The translations under genes and the position numbers were made by a program. From Phoronis australis (lineage: Eukaryota > Phoronida > Phoronidae), in contig NMRA01000236.1 in the NCBI GenBank assembly GCA_002633005.1, positions 558,861 through 605,047 on the forward strand: a stretch of DNA of 46,187 bases, read 5' to 3'. Positions 36,099 to 46,187 of the stretch are shown here, piece by piece. Every line of letters starts with the position of its first letter. Position 1 is the stretch's first letter. The notes below the pieces were generated by a model that searched no databases, was not told where the DNA came from, and saw only the letters and a list, made by a program, of their open reading frames with translations.

Positions 36099-36463
36099 CC
36101 GGCTGAAATAAATGCCTGGGAACATGAAACCTTTCAGGGAACAAGGGTTTTTCAGTTTTGATGTCCACGAAATTGTTGGATACGAAGCATGCAAACGTAA
36201 CGATGACGTCGAACAGAGTATCTCATACCTCAGGCTTGCCGAGAGTTGTAGTCATCCAAAGATTCCTCGGGTGGTGTTAAACGATGATGTCTTATGAACG
36301 TTGGAGATGAGAAAATTGAAATTGATCCAGCGAACACTTCCATAAAGTTTGGCAACCAACATCACAAGGTGCAATTGATGAAATAATATGTGCTTTGAAC
36401 ACTGAGTCCGCTAAACACGAGATCGGCAAACAGATAGATGAAGCACGGACTATGCCTGAACAT
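36099..36463 (+). pseudogene. Decayed former 3' coding sequence of the sacsin-like gene
   Basis: Beyond the TAG, sacsin-like fragments continue in three frames: FFSFDVHEIVGYEACK (about 36139-36186, frame +1), LMNVGDEKIEIDPANTSIKF (36291-36350, original frame), and DEIICALNTES then EIGKQIDEARTMPEH (about 36377-36463, third frame). From memory these resemble the segment that precedes the J domain in sacsins (a VGYE strand, a Val-Gly-Asp turn, then a helix ending in a W/RTMPE-type motif). No HPD-containing J domain follows. The simplest reading is loss of the 3' end through a stop plus frameshifts, with no remaining selection on this part. Confidence 0.55.
36107..36112 (+). terminator. Candidate poly(A) signal of the sacsin-like gene
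   Basis: AATAAA lies only 9 bases after the stop codon, which would give a very short 3' UTR if used. A second AATAAA at 37244-37249 is a possible distal site. Confidence 0.35.
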
Positions 36464-36481
36464 CGTCCGTGCTTCTTCATC
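36437..36481. repeat. Inverted repeat (hairpin) at the end of the decayed sacsin tail
   Basis: The left arm GATGAAGCACGGAC (36437-36450) is followed after 14 bases by its reverse complement GTCCGTGCTTC-TTCATC (36465-36481), which carries one 3-base insertion. Sacsin-like coding resemblance stops inside this structure. Confidence 0.8.
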
Positions 36482-38082
36482 AGTGCTGTAGTGGGGCGTA
36501 GGCGCACGTAGGCGAAGCAAACCACCTTTTGGTATTTGAATGCAACGCCTACGCACCGTAAATTACGTTCAATGTTTAAAGTGATACAGTGGGCTTTGGG
36601 CGCCTGCTTACCTCTAATTGTATCACTACTGCACTGTTCTTCATGAGATGGTTTTTATGCAATGCCAACCGGATACTGACGAAGAAAATCGAGAGGTACG
36701 TGCTGAAATTACCCTGAACAGTTTATACTTAAATATGAAGTGTCTACTCACTACTAAAGTTTAGTTGCCATCGATCAGCAGTGTAAGACATGTAACTAGT
36801 ACACAGGACAACAGACTCCGCTTCTAGTGGAACTGGGGTGGTTTTTAGCGAACCCCCTATCTCTTCCTAATCGCGGCCTTCGTCAGCGCGCCAGTGGTAC
36901 AGTCGTATATCACTATGAAGTGGGAGTATTCCCAAGTATATAGAATTGCCAATGACAGATGACGACAGCGTGGCCGCCATATTGATGTTGTCACGATATA
37001 ACATTGCACTATCTCAAGCTATTCAGTTGTTGGCGCGGGTTTTATTCGGAACGATTCCTAAGTCAACGAACATCCAGTCGCAAAATTACGCCACAAATTC
37101 CAGACTAGGTGAATTTCTAGAACTTGTACAGGCGTAGTAAATACAGCCCTTTTATTTAAGCAGCGTGAGCTCAGTTGATTTAGACTCTGTGAAGTCCGCT
37201 ACTGTTTATGTCCTGATGACATAAAGTACTGACATAGAAGTTGAATAAAATAGCACAGTGGTAAATGATGCCAAAGAAGAACTCTGACATTAGGTGGGAC
37301 GAAACAGGTCTCCAAGATAACCAAAGATCCGTATTTTACTGAAGATAACATCAAAAACGGTTCTTTTCCCTTTAAGTTCGTGAAATCTCACCAACTGATT
37401 TATGCGTCCACAAACTTTACGACTAATATGCTGTTTACGTATATTCGAGTTCAGTTACATAAAAGATGAAATCGTTATTTGCGATTGTGCAGCTATTGAG
37501 ATGAGAATATGTCACTCTTTAATTAAGTGGTGAAACATAATAATTTTGTAATTTTTTTCAACTGAAATGAACATAATTTCATGGCTTTAGGCTTCATCTG
37601 ATCTTTGGTTCCGCCTTGAGAACCTCGTTGCTGCATTCTGTTTTGTAACCGTTATGGTGTAGACGGCCTTTATGTATGTAAATAATCTTGAGCACTTGAA
37701 TCGTAAAAAGTAAAAAAGAATCCTTTTGTTGCCTAATTTATATGATATTTCGCCATGTGTTCATTCTCCCAGTTCCTATTAGGTGGTGCAACCATCTGTA
37801 AGATTACAGTAGAGCAAGAGACTCAAACTTAGAAATTAAATTTGTTGGCATTTTGACTATTTAGGACATTATATCTATGCATTCTTGTTTCCAAATTGTA
37901 ATTTAGGACGGAAATTGGAAGAATGGTGATTTATATTACATCTTTTAAAAGTCGTGTTTTTGGTTTGATACGTGAGTAATTTTGTTTTGCATTTAGAATA
38001 TATTATTATTCGACTTCACATCTGAAGTTGAAAGTTATAAACTTACAATTTGGAGTTGTTTGCTCTAATAATAAGCTTCATA
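36482..38082. other. Non-coding; no gene recognised
   Basis: AT-rich sequence downstream of the sacsin-like gene. It contains a distal AATAAA (37244) that could serve that gene. Open frames are short and without motifs. Confidence 0.4.
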
Positions 38083-38229
38083 GGCGGATTCAGGGAGGGG
38101 GGCGTGGGGCCTGTCCCTCCAATACGGACGTGATCAAAACGTCGTCAGCAAGTCGTTTGCTGGGCTTACGTGGCCATTCTCCCTCAAAAATTGTGGTTGA
38201 TCACCCCCGTGCGGTATTCTAGATCCGCC
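38083..38229. mobile_element. MITE-like short element with terminal inverted repeats
   Basis: The element begins GGCGGATTCAG and ends CTAGATCCGCC (reverse complement GGCGGATCTAG), so its 11-bp ends match at 9 positions. The interior is a G-run (GGGAGGGGGGCGTGGGGCC), a pyrimidine-rich segment and no coding capacity. Elements with GGCGGATCCAG-type ends and G-rich interiors are common in invertebrate genomes. Confidence 0.55.
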
Positions 38230-40250
38230 AGTGCTGTTAATTGCGTTGACCTTTTGATTAAGTTGTTTGCTTTGTAGTTATACCAAGTAACCTCTGGTAA
38301 TGTGATAAACGTAATGCTTTACTAATATATAACAATGTCATGCTGTGCAAACGTGTTTTACTACGGCATTCAAATGTTGCCATTTGGCTAAAGCAATGAA
38401 TGTGCAGCGACAGCAAATGTTCTTAATATAAGAATTAGATCGCTTATGAACAGAGAGGTACAGTTTTGACAAAAAAGCATTTAAGGGCGTCATGTGGTTA
38501 TAGACCTACTATATTTTTACATAATTGCCAATTTTAGTGTCGTGTTTTCTAATGGAGGTAAGCGGCTACCGCACATACGTTATCGCTTAGACAGTTTGCT
38601 CCACCCAGGGAGACCGAACCATTGGAGATGTTTTGTACATGTACGCACGAAAAGACTCATTAAAAACTCGTAATTCTAATAATTGAAGTACGATTGCCAT
38701 TTGCCATGCTTGCGGAGTTCACCTGGTCACTACACGCCTCAAAAGGCACAGTGAAAAAAGGAGTTTAGTAGACCTACGAAAAATTAAACTCGGCTTGAAC
38801 CCAGGTTTCAAATGATAAATGAAGCATACTTTGAAATAAGTACAGCCGTGCTACTAATCATCATGAACAGGGCGCAGGGTACAATCTCTGAACTCAAACT
38901 CAAAGCCAAACTTTTCGCGCCACATGATTTGAGCTCAGAAATTAAAAACGGTTATAAACCCGATTTGATTTAAAAAATGGTCTTATATAACAGTAACTGG
39001 TCTAAATGAAAATTTGCTTCACGGAATGCGCGTTTAGGCAAATAAAAGGTTTGAGTTATTTCGAAGCGAGCCACTCAATTTTCGAGTCGAGTACAGGGAT
39101 TAGCTTTATCATTAGATTAACACGTTTTTATGTCAACATTTCATTTTTAAGGAAAGTACATTCATAGCAAAATAGCGCCACAGTCGAGTTTAATTAAACT
39201 TTTTTAAAATGAAAACTTCACCAGTTACCTCAAAAACGCTGTTAGGAATTTTCCATTAGTCTCTTAGTTTGGTTTCTATGGATAATCAACTCGCAAAACG
39301 TAAAGCATTTTTGTAAAAAATAGCTGTCGTGTTTGTCTTTGTTACATTACGCAAAAACTAGGCCATTAAATCGAAAATCCAAACAGCTTTTTGAGATTGA
39401 TGAACAAATATTTTAATATTTTAATACTTAAAAGCAGGCCAACAGTTCATTTTTATACACAACACATGTCGGAAGACTGCCATGAAACCAAGAACGAGAT
39501 GGACAACAGAAATCGAATCCCCTCGGTGGTTAAAACTCGTCGTGAGCACAAGATGGAAACAATGAAATGTTAAAGTACCTTGAGTGAGGATTTAATCTCT
39601 TTCACAACTTACTGTGATCGTGCACACAAAAACACAAAAACACAAGGGCGTGTAGCGACTCACAGCAATCGTTCTCAACGGTCATATGCATGTAGACACA
39701 CACCTCCCTCAGATTTAAAACTACATGTACTTTTTGTCTTCGTTTTCCCCGGCATCTTTTTATCATTTGTACCCCTTCTTGACTCTATGGCGACTCGGTG
39801 AATGACGGGAATTGAGGGTACTCACGGAACTGCTCTATGCATGGGGGAGATTCGATTTGAGTGATGTGTAACCTTTGACCTCGAATAAGCAATAAATAAT
39901 TTTCCACGCGGTTGAGCAATTCCAAGGTGATTGTGCTAAATCGTTTTTTCACGGTAACTATACATTTGGTATTGTGAAATTCCCCAAGAATGAAGTAAGG
40001 TACACATATGTCACAACTATGGGACTATTCACAGTCGTACAGCATGACAAGAGCAAAATGTCGCTTGTTGATAAGCTGGTGTATAATTCAAAGATACGTC
40101 ACGCTTACGGCGACGAAACAGACACGGTAGGAGAGTTAAAAACCCAATACAGAACCCAAGCTCAAGCAGTTCATTCACCGGAACACATCTCTCGTTCTGA
40201 AGGTCAGGATGACTATGACCGAGGACAAGGTCTATATTCACTTTTCAGCG
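38230..40250. other. Non-coding; no gene recognised
   Basis: AT-rich sequence. An open stretch at 39974-40393 (+) begins in unique sequence and runs into an interspersed repeat, so it is unlikely to be a gene. Confidence 0.4.
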
Positions 40251-40549
40251 TCGGATTTAGGAGGAGCAAGTGGACCATGCCCCCCCCTAAAATTCTCCCA
40301 CATACCATTTGGCAGTTCGGGGTCGAATTGGTGACTAGCATATGCGCGCACCCAGGTGGGCTCAGGGACGGAATGCAAATGCATCGGCCTTGAAAAAAAC
40401 CCCGTTTACCGTTTTCTTAGTAATAAGGTCCGCAAACTCGAAAATTCGAGACCCCTGCATGCCCACATTTTAGGCCGGGCGCGTGCATGTGGCGAAATTC
40501 TGGATTATTCCTGTGCCCTGGCCCCCCAACTCAAAATCCTGGATCCCTG
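40251..40549. repeat. Interspersed repeat related in style to the GGATCCAG-ended elements
   Basis: It begins TCGGATTTAGGAGGAGC and ends CAAAATCCTGGATCCCTG, roughly inverted ends, with runs of C (CCCCCCCC, CCCCCC) inside. It sits directly before the LINE relic. The boundaries are approximate. Confidence 0.4.
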
Positions 40550-40561
40550 TTGCTTTTGCAG

Positions 40562-43500
40562 TTGGAGTGTTAACGGGTTAGTAAATAAAATCAGGCGTTT
40601 CGATATACAACAATATTTCCATAAATTTGACGTAACAGCTTTACAGGAGACACGAGTGAATACTGCGGATGAGTTCCATTAAGACGATGACAGTGTATTT
40701 TAAAAAATAAGAGGTAATGGTATTTTGTTGTTATCAAAGAAAATATATCACATCTCTTTTCAGTGCTAGAAAATGGTTCCGGGTAATGTACCGTGGTTAA
40801 ATTGTAAGTTGAGAAAAGACAAACAAATGATGATATAAGTTATGTATGTTTCTCCGAAGGGATCGAATCCTTATTCTGACGAGTTAATTTTTTATTGTAT
40901 TGAAACAAATCTTGCCAGGTTTCGTAGTCAGTTCTCAGATTGTGACGTACTAGTGTTGCAACATGAATGCCCGTACAGATGAACAGTCAGATCACATGAC
41001 TGACGATGGTATGTAGAAGACGGCATTGTTCAGTGTTGAGTTTGACTATATGGGCTACGTGTGAAAAACAGTGTAATGACCATGGAGCTGACCTATTGCA
41101 TACAAGTCAAAGTTGTCAGCTTACTTATGGCAGAGTCGGTTCGGACAAGTAGTAGATTACGTTTTATGTAGTGAATCATTTGTACATAAATTTACTCAGT
41201 TTGATGTGGGCCAAGAGATTCGTTCAGATCACTTTCCGCAAGAATTTTCTGTATGTGTGAACAAGACAAAACTTTGTTTCAATCAGGCAGTGTGTGAACA
41301 GATTACCAGAGTGAGATCACTAATTCATCTATTCCCACTAATCGCTGCGCCACCTGCAGGGATAGACTGATAACAAAATATGTCAGCAACAGGATCACAG
41401 CTTGAGAAACACAGAACCCTCATTTCAACTAATTCAACTTTTCCCACTAATCACTACGCCACCTACCGGCAGACAGATACAACACATGGCGCTAGCAAAA
41501 GGCTCACCAGGTTCACAACTTGACAGACACAGAACACGCATTTCAACTTCAGATAGACTAAATATCTGAGATTGAACTAATTCAACTATTCTTCCCACTA
41601 ATCGTTTCGCCACCTGCAGGCAAGACAGTGACTCAGGTCTTTCTGTCTCACAATGCCAGGAATACTTCAGATGGCGCTACAACTGGTTGAATTAGTTGAA
41701 TTAGTTGAATAGCTCCGTGCTGGATAGGTTGAGATGACTTGGGATTAGTTGGACTGTTCCTACTCATCGGTGCGTCATCTGTGGACGGGGAGCTAACTTA
41801 CATGACGTCATACAGAAGCTCAATGTTAGAGACACCAATCACGCATTTCAACTAATTCAAGTATTCCCACTAATCGCTGCGCCACCTGTAGGGGCAGTTT
41901 GATAACAAACATGGTGTCAGCAATAGACTTGTATCAGTGGTGATGACAGGATAAGTTGAGATGAGTTGGGATTAGTTGGGTACAACTAAACATTCTGACA
42001 TGTATGGAATTAATAAACAAAATGGTTATGTTGAACTGTTAGGTTCTAACCTAGATCAAGACTTTAATCATGTGTAGTACACCATCTGATGGTGTGCAGA
42101 ATAATTTGTATAGAAACAACATACGAAAGCATTGGTTTGATAAGGACTTTAAAGTACTAAAAACTGAAACACAACAGATTCTAAAAAAATCAGATTTGGA
42201 GATAGAATTTAATTTAAAAAATTATGTTGAAAAACGTAAACTATACAAGCTATTTTACAAGCTAACTCTCGCCAGAAAAAAGATGCACTATACGAAAATA
42301 TTTATGAGCAAACTAGGAGCGGCAGCAAAAGAAACGAATAAAAATAAATGTTGGAATCTGCTTAAACCTATTCAAAATACTATGTCATCCTGCTAGTGAG
42401 TGGTTTACTTGTTTTAGAAACACTTATGATAATAATGAAACTTTATATGACGAGTTTTATGCAGGTTTCCACTCCTATGTTGAAAATTTTGTTAACAATC
42501 ATGCGGATCACTCTTTTGTATGTTGCCGGAATTTTTTTCTAAATTGATGTGAAATCATCTAAGCAGGTTGATGGAAGAGAAGGAAACAATGTCTGAAGTC
42601 CAAGCATGCTTTAGAAAAAAATATTCCACTGATGATAATATTTTTGTATTGCAAACATCAATAACTAAATATTTGTTAAGAGATAGGGGTGGATTTTATT
42701 GTATCTTTTCGGTCAATTTCAAGAAAGCCTTGAACTGGGTTTGGTGAAATGGTTTAAAATATAAGCTCATGCGCTATAATATTATTGGGAAAATGTATAG
42801 AATATTAAGTGAAATGTATAGAAATGTTAAATCAATTTTGTCTTTGAATGAAGATGGAGAGATTACTGATTATTTTGATTGTTTGTCAGGAGTTCGCCAG
42901 GAACTTGAATATGAGTTACAAGCAGGTAACTCCACACCAGGCGTATCACTTGGCATTGGTACTGTCTACTGTTTGACGACGACTTAATAATATTTACAAA
43001 CACTGCAGTGAAATATTTTGTAGAAAATGGAAATTGATCATTAAGTCCAAAACGACAGTTAGATTTTTTGAAAAGGTGGTTATCTGGGGAGTTACGAAAA
43101 TGTTTCTTAAATAAAAAAACGTCAATGTTATCTAGCAACAAATACCTCGGCATATACTTTACTGTGAAAAATGTGTGGTCGGAGACTCAAAAAATCTAGC
43201 AGATCAAACATCCAAAGCTTCATTTATATTGAAAAAAACAAATGTCTCATTTTGATGAGGTATCGGTTATCATCTGGCTGCTTATTTTTGAGTGTAAAAT
43301 TAAACCATTAATATTACAGTATACTGCGGAGATATGGGGTTTTCCTTCCACAGCGGATGTAGAATAAATTTTGTAATTTTTATTGGGTCTTGGCAAAGTG
43401 CCCAAACTTGGCCGCCAGGGGAGAACTGGGAAGAAATACTGGCCTCAGTAGTATTTCCTATAATAATCAAATACCGATTAGAATTGCTTAAAGCTGGTGA

Positions 43501-43915
43501 AAACAGGTATATATGAAAATTGTTACAACTGTCAATATATTTAGCTGAACGAAATGTCAACTGTTGGGCATTGTGTGTCAAGCAATTATTGTTCAGATCG
43601 AGAGTGGGCATCGTTCTGGAAATGCAGTCTGTTGGTAACGAGTGTGTATTTATGAGTGAGTTTAAACAACAGACGGGCATCAGTGGCAGGAGGAATTGCT
43701 AGGTGTCAGTAAATTAAATACTTACATATTATATAAACAACACTTAATTATGGAAGCCTATGTCATAAGTGTAAAAAGCAGAAAGTATTTGAAGGTTTTG
43801 GCAAAATTTAGATGTTCTAACCACAAGCTATAAGTAGAAAGCGAAAGACATGTGAAAACTCCCAGGGAGAATAGACAATGTACTGTTTGTGACGCTTGCT
43901 ACAAATTTAAATATT
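40562..43915 (+). mobile_element. Non-LTR retrotransposon (LINE) with endonuclease and reverse transcriptase, decayed and interrupted
   Basis: The order of remnants is that of a LINE ORF2. First comes the APE-type endonuclease start (SVNGLVNKIRRFDIQ, FDVTALQETRV; 40563-40670). Its C-terminal part follows (VVDYVLCSESF, IRSDHFP; about 41150-41235). Then a pre-RT linker (42120-42396), and RT palm blocks (QACFRKKYSTDDNIFVLQ, VNFKKALNWVW, YFDCLSGVRQ; 42600-42900). The active-site region reads LFDDDLIIF near 42973, where FADD or YADD is usual. KYLGIYF (about 43140) and a C-terminal RCSNHKL...PREN...CTVC zinc-knuckle-like block (about 43810-43895) complete it. Many stops and frameshifts show it is dead. 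A 0.69-kb tandem-repeat element (41313-42002) has inserted between endonuclease and RT. Confidence 0.82.
41313..42002 (-). repeat. Inverted copy of the 12.56-14.05 kb composite repeat, inserted in the LINE
   Basis: Read on the minus strand it begins with the same leader (ATGTCAGAATGTTTAGTTGT), continues with ACCCAACTAATCCCAACTCA, then about five GTGGCGCAGCGATTAGTGGG units. It includes the same non-repeated inner segment (CTATTCAACTAATTC ... GTAGCGCCATCT ... GCATTGTGAGA) in the same position. Its shared order with 12560-13320 shows that both copies come from one mobile unit. Confidence 0.9.
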
Positions 43916-45225
43916 CACGGTGTTAATGAGACATAGCATCTTTAGTCAACGCGTAGTATTGCTTATTCAACGTGCACTTTTGTTCATTTCATATAGCCCA
44001 ATCACGTCCGTCTTCTCCAATCTGAAATGGCTTCAACTTTCTATATGCCTACTGTAAGGCCGGTTTCGAAGATCGTTCAACTGAGCACGTAAGTGATGGC
44101 TGTGAACTTGCCTGTGATAGGGCATAGTGAATAACTAATTCAGCGCTTTGTACTTGTAATAGCCGTTGGTTAAACAGCCCAGACGCCACCTACTTCGCCC
44201 GCCCTCCAGTTGCAGCATATTTCCTTACACATGCACCTCTCTTCTGGTGCCTGATATTAAGTGACATGCTTAAGTAGCAAGAGGGTTTACACGTGGGCCA
44301 TGACGCGCCTGTTCATTGCAGTGAGGTCTACCTGGCCAGAACTCAATCGATTTTGCCCTTGGCAAATATTTATTGAAGCATTCCGAAAGCAGTCTTTGTT
44401 ATGAAATGCTTTTTCCTTTGTGCAGATTTCCAATGGGGTGAACCATGTGATATCTAAATCGTTGATCTATTCTTTACATTGCACATTTGAGTATTTGATT
44501 CCGCGCTTTAATGTGTTGGCGTATTTTGCATTGCCGCCACTCTCTGTCCGGGCGTCCGGCGTTCGCTCGTAATGTATCTCCCAGTGGTATAATCTCCATT
44601 AAATTTTAAGCTGACCGTGACAATGACTTTTGGACGAGCTACGACAACCGCTGTGACCTGGTTGGCCCCAATTCATTACATCAGTCATTTTAAATATAAC
44701 AATAACAAAACGGATTTATAAATAAAACGAGGTACAATTACGGCCATGAGCTGCAAAAGTGTAGTTGTAGGCTTTAAAATGTATCAAGTTGCGATTCTAG
44801 CCTTGACTCCCGCCGAGGTTTGGTCTACTGTCCCCTTTTCTTTTTGTGTCAGTCATTTAAGTGTTAGATCGTTCTCCAGTGTTTAGCTTTTCAGTAGTCT
44901 CACAGACGATGTTGTCGCTTATGAAACTTCAATGGACTCATTATGCGTGTACAACGTTCGCTAAAGCGCTGTTATTTGTTTTTCTATATTGATTTGAGCG
45001 AAAACCAGAACCTTAGGTATGGATCTATGACCCAATAAAGTCCTTGCATGGATAGACCTACTTGTGAAATAGAGATTTTCCAATACAACGCCTTCTCGCT
45101 AGATGATGATATGGTATTTGGTGGTCCAGTGTTGACCAGTAGTTACAGTGCCACCTGTTGCCTATATGGAAAACAACTCGCTGGAATCCCATGTGCGGGC
45201 ATGTCTTAATTTGGAGTGTTTAAAT
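43916..45225. other. Non-coding; no gene recognised
   Basis: Sequence around 44545-44665 (GTCCGGGCGTCCGGCGTTCG..., ACAATGACTTTTGGACGAGC) resembles parts of the intron 4 repeat family. Nothing else is recognisable. Confidence 0.4.
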
Positions 45226-45470
45226 TCGTTCAAAAATCGGGATTCCTATATTGCGCAAGCCTGCGCGTTATGGGAATCTGAGCCTAATAGGCGTTTTAAA
45301 GAAAATTTGAAGGAAAACTCGTTCAAAAATCGGGATTCCTATATTGCGCCAGCCTGTGCGTTATAGGTATCTGAGTCTGATAGGAATTTTAAAGAATACT
45401 TGAGGGAAAACTCGTAGAAAATCAGGATTCCTATATTGCGCAAGCTTGCGCGTTATAGGAATCTGAGCCC
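45226..45470. repeat. 93-bp tandem repeat, about 2.6 copies, each containing a long palindrome
   Basis: Units start at 45226, 45319 and 45412. Each holds GATTCCTATATTGCGCAAGC followed by CTGCGCGTTATAGGAATC (or close variants), an almost perfect palindrome of about 38 bases able to form a hairpin. The third copy, with AAGCTT at the centre, is the most symmetrical. Sequence between palindromes is TTTTAAAGAAAATTTGAAGG-like. Confidence 0.9.
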
Positions 45471-45475
45471 GGCCG

Positions 45476-45776
45476 CACACCGTAGTCCTCTTTCAGACGG
45501 GGAACCATCCGAACAAGACGCCTGTGAACGTGCGGCGGTTCGTCCGTCGACAAATCATTCCCACCGACGTGCAGAATGACGACATCTGGCCGGAAACTGG
45601 ATACCACATGGAGTTCATGTGAATAGTGACCTGGTGGTCATTCCGCCAACACCATGAATCTTGACAATAGGATCAAAGGCAAGTCGAAGGTGAAGTTCGT
45701 CGGACGGCTCTCGCAACATGTAGTCGCGGAGTCGACGTACGTGGCTGCTCCCAAGGATCTGAATTCGCTTCGACAT
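45476..45776 (-). pseudogene. SGNH/GDSL hydrolase-like fragment, frameshifted and truncated
   Basis: From the ATG at 45776 the minus strand encodes MSKRIQILGSSHVRRLRDYM, where ILGSSH corresponds to the block I catalytic Ser motif (GDSH in most relatives), then IHGVGGMTTRSLF. The frame ends at TGA (45617-45615). In a neighbouring frame the fold continues with FRPDVVILHVGGNDLSTDEP, where GGND (45565-45554) is block III with its oxyanion-hole Asn, and then RRLVRMVPRLKEDYGVRP. Block V (DxxH) is missing because the similarity ends at about 45476, against the palindromic repeat. This protein type is often multicopy and transposon-associated in invertebrates. The fragment is not functional. Confidence 0.75.
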
Positions 45777-46187
45777 AGTAATCTGTTCGATCCACCGCAT
45801 ACTGTCACATTTTATTGTACTGTGGCAGAAACAGTCCACACAATAGCGGAGTTGCAACCGAATCGATTTAACGATTGCGCATGTCCGGAAATTAGGGTGC
45901 GCAAAGGCTACTGGGATTGTTGATGGTAAACGGGATGACCGACTGGTTTGCACGACGTGTAATTTGTGTGCATTAAACTACGCTGCTGTATGTAATTCTG
46001 CCGCTATTCGCCCTAATTAGCGCCCATGGCTCAACAAGTGCCCCAACGCGTTTTCAGACTTTGCTAAAGTAAGCGCCCAGCCCATGAACTACATGCGAAA
46101 AATGCCCTTACCTACAGTTCTAACGTCTCCAATTTATCAATTGAAAGATCCGACAGCCTGAATTTGTAACGGACCACGAGCCTCACC
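45777..46187. other. End of window; no gene recognised
   Basis: Sequence upstream of the SGNH fragment. It is open on the minus strand to 45953, but without recognisable motifs before the SGNH start. No promoter element was identified. Confidence 0.4.

Noticed and set aside
39974-40393. 139-aa open frame
   Set aside because: Its second half lies in an interspersed repeat and the first half has no recognisable family or splice structure.
45148-45366. 72-aa open frame across the 93-bp repeats
   Set aside because: It is open only because the repeat period is a multiple of three; the underlying signal is a palindrome, which explains the sequence better than coding.

Overview
This is nuclear DNA from an animal, most likely a marine invertebrate. 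The evidence is GT-AG introns, a long sacsin-family gene, decayed non-LTR retrotransposons, tRNA-derived SINE-like sequence, a THAP-domain relic and long AT-rich non-coding stretches. The species cannot be named from the sequence. Lineages with many sacsin-like genes (hemichordates, amphioxus, molluscs, cnidarians) would fit, but that is inference. Two N characters (781 and 16943) show that this is a draft assembly.

Layout. 0.1-0.7 kb: THAP zinc-finger pseudogene with two in-frame stops. 1.7-2.2 kb (minus strand): small multi-pass membrane protein of Tim17/22/23-like appearance, encoded by the last exon of a spliced gene. 2.2-12.5 kb: gene-poor sequence with a 19-bp minisatellite and a tRNA-like SINE. 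12.56-14.05 kb: array of about 12 units of a roughly 110-bp repeat. 14.42-36.10 kb: the main gene. 36.10-36.48 kb: decayed former 3' coding sequence of that gene. 36.5-40.5 kb: non-coding with small interspersed elements. 40.56-43.9 kb: decayed LINE, split by an inverted copy of the 12.56-kb repeat. 45.2-45.5 kb: 93-bp palindromic repeats. 45.5-45.8 kb: SGNH-hydrolase pseudogene fragment.

The main gene is a sacsin-like giant protein. I reconstructed six coding exons (14421-14454, 15207-15289, 18869-18985, 19540-19687, 24474-26030, 29389-36098). Every junction has GT/AG and a matching phase, and the lengths sum to 8649 nt, or 2882 codons plus a stop. The protein has two Hsp90-type ATPase (sacsin internal repeat) modules, near residues 13-330 and 1342-1700. 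It lacks the N-terminal ubiquitin-like domain of vertebrate sacsin and stops before any J or HEPN domain. Remnants of sequence resembling the pre-J-domain region lie beyond the stop in three frames, so the gene appears to have been shortened recently.

The most unusual features are: short tandem duplications covering the splice donors of exons 1 and 4 (the first would add exactly 28 in-frame codons); a composite tandem-repeat element present on both sides of the gene in opposite orientation, whose units carry CTCF-core-like motifs pointing toward each other; and the shortened 3' end, which is followed at once by a poly(A) signal and a hairpin.
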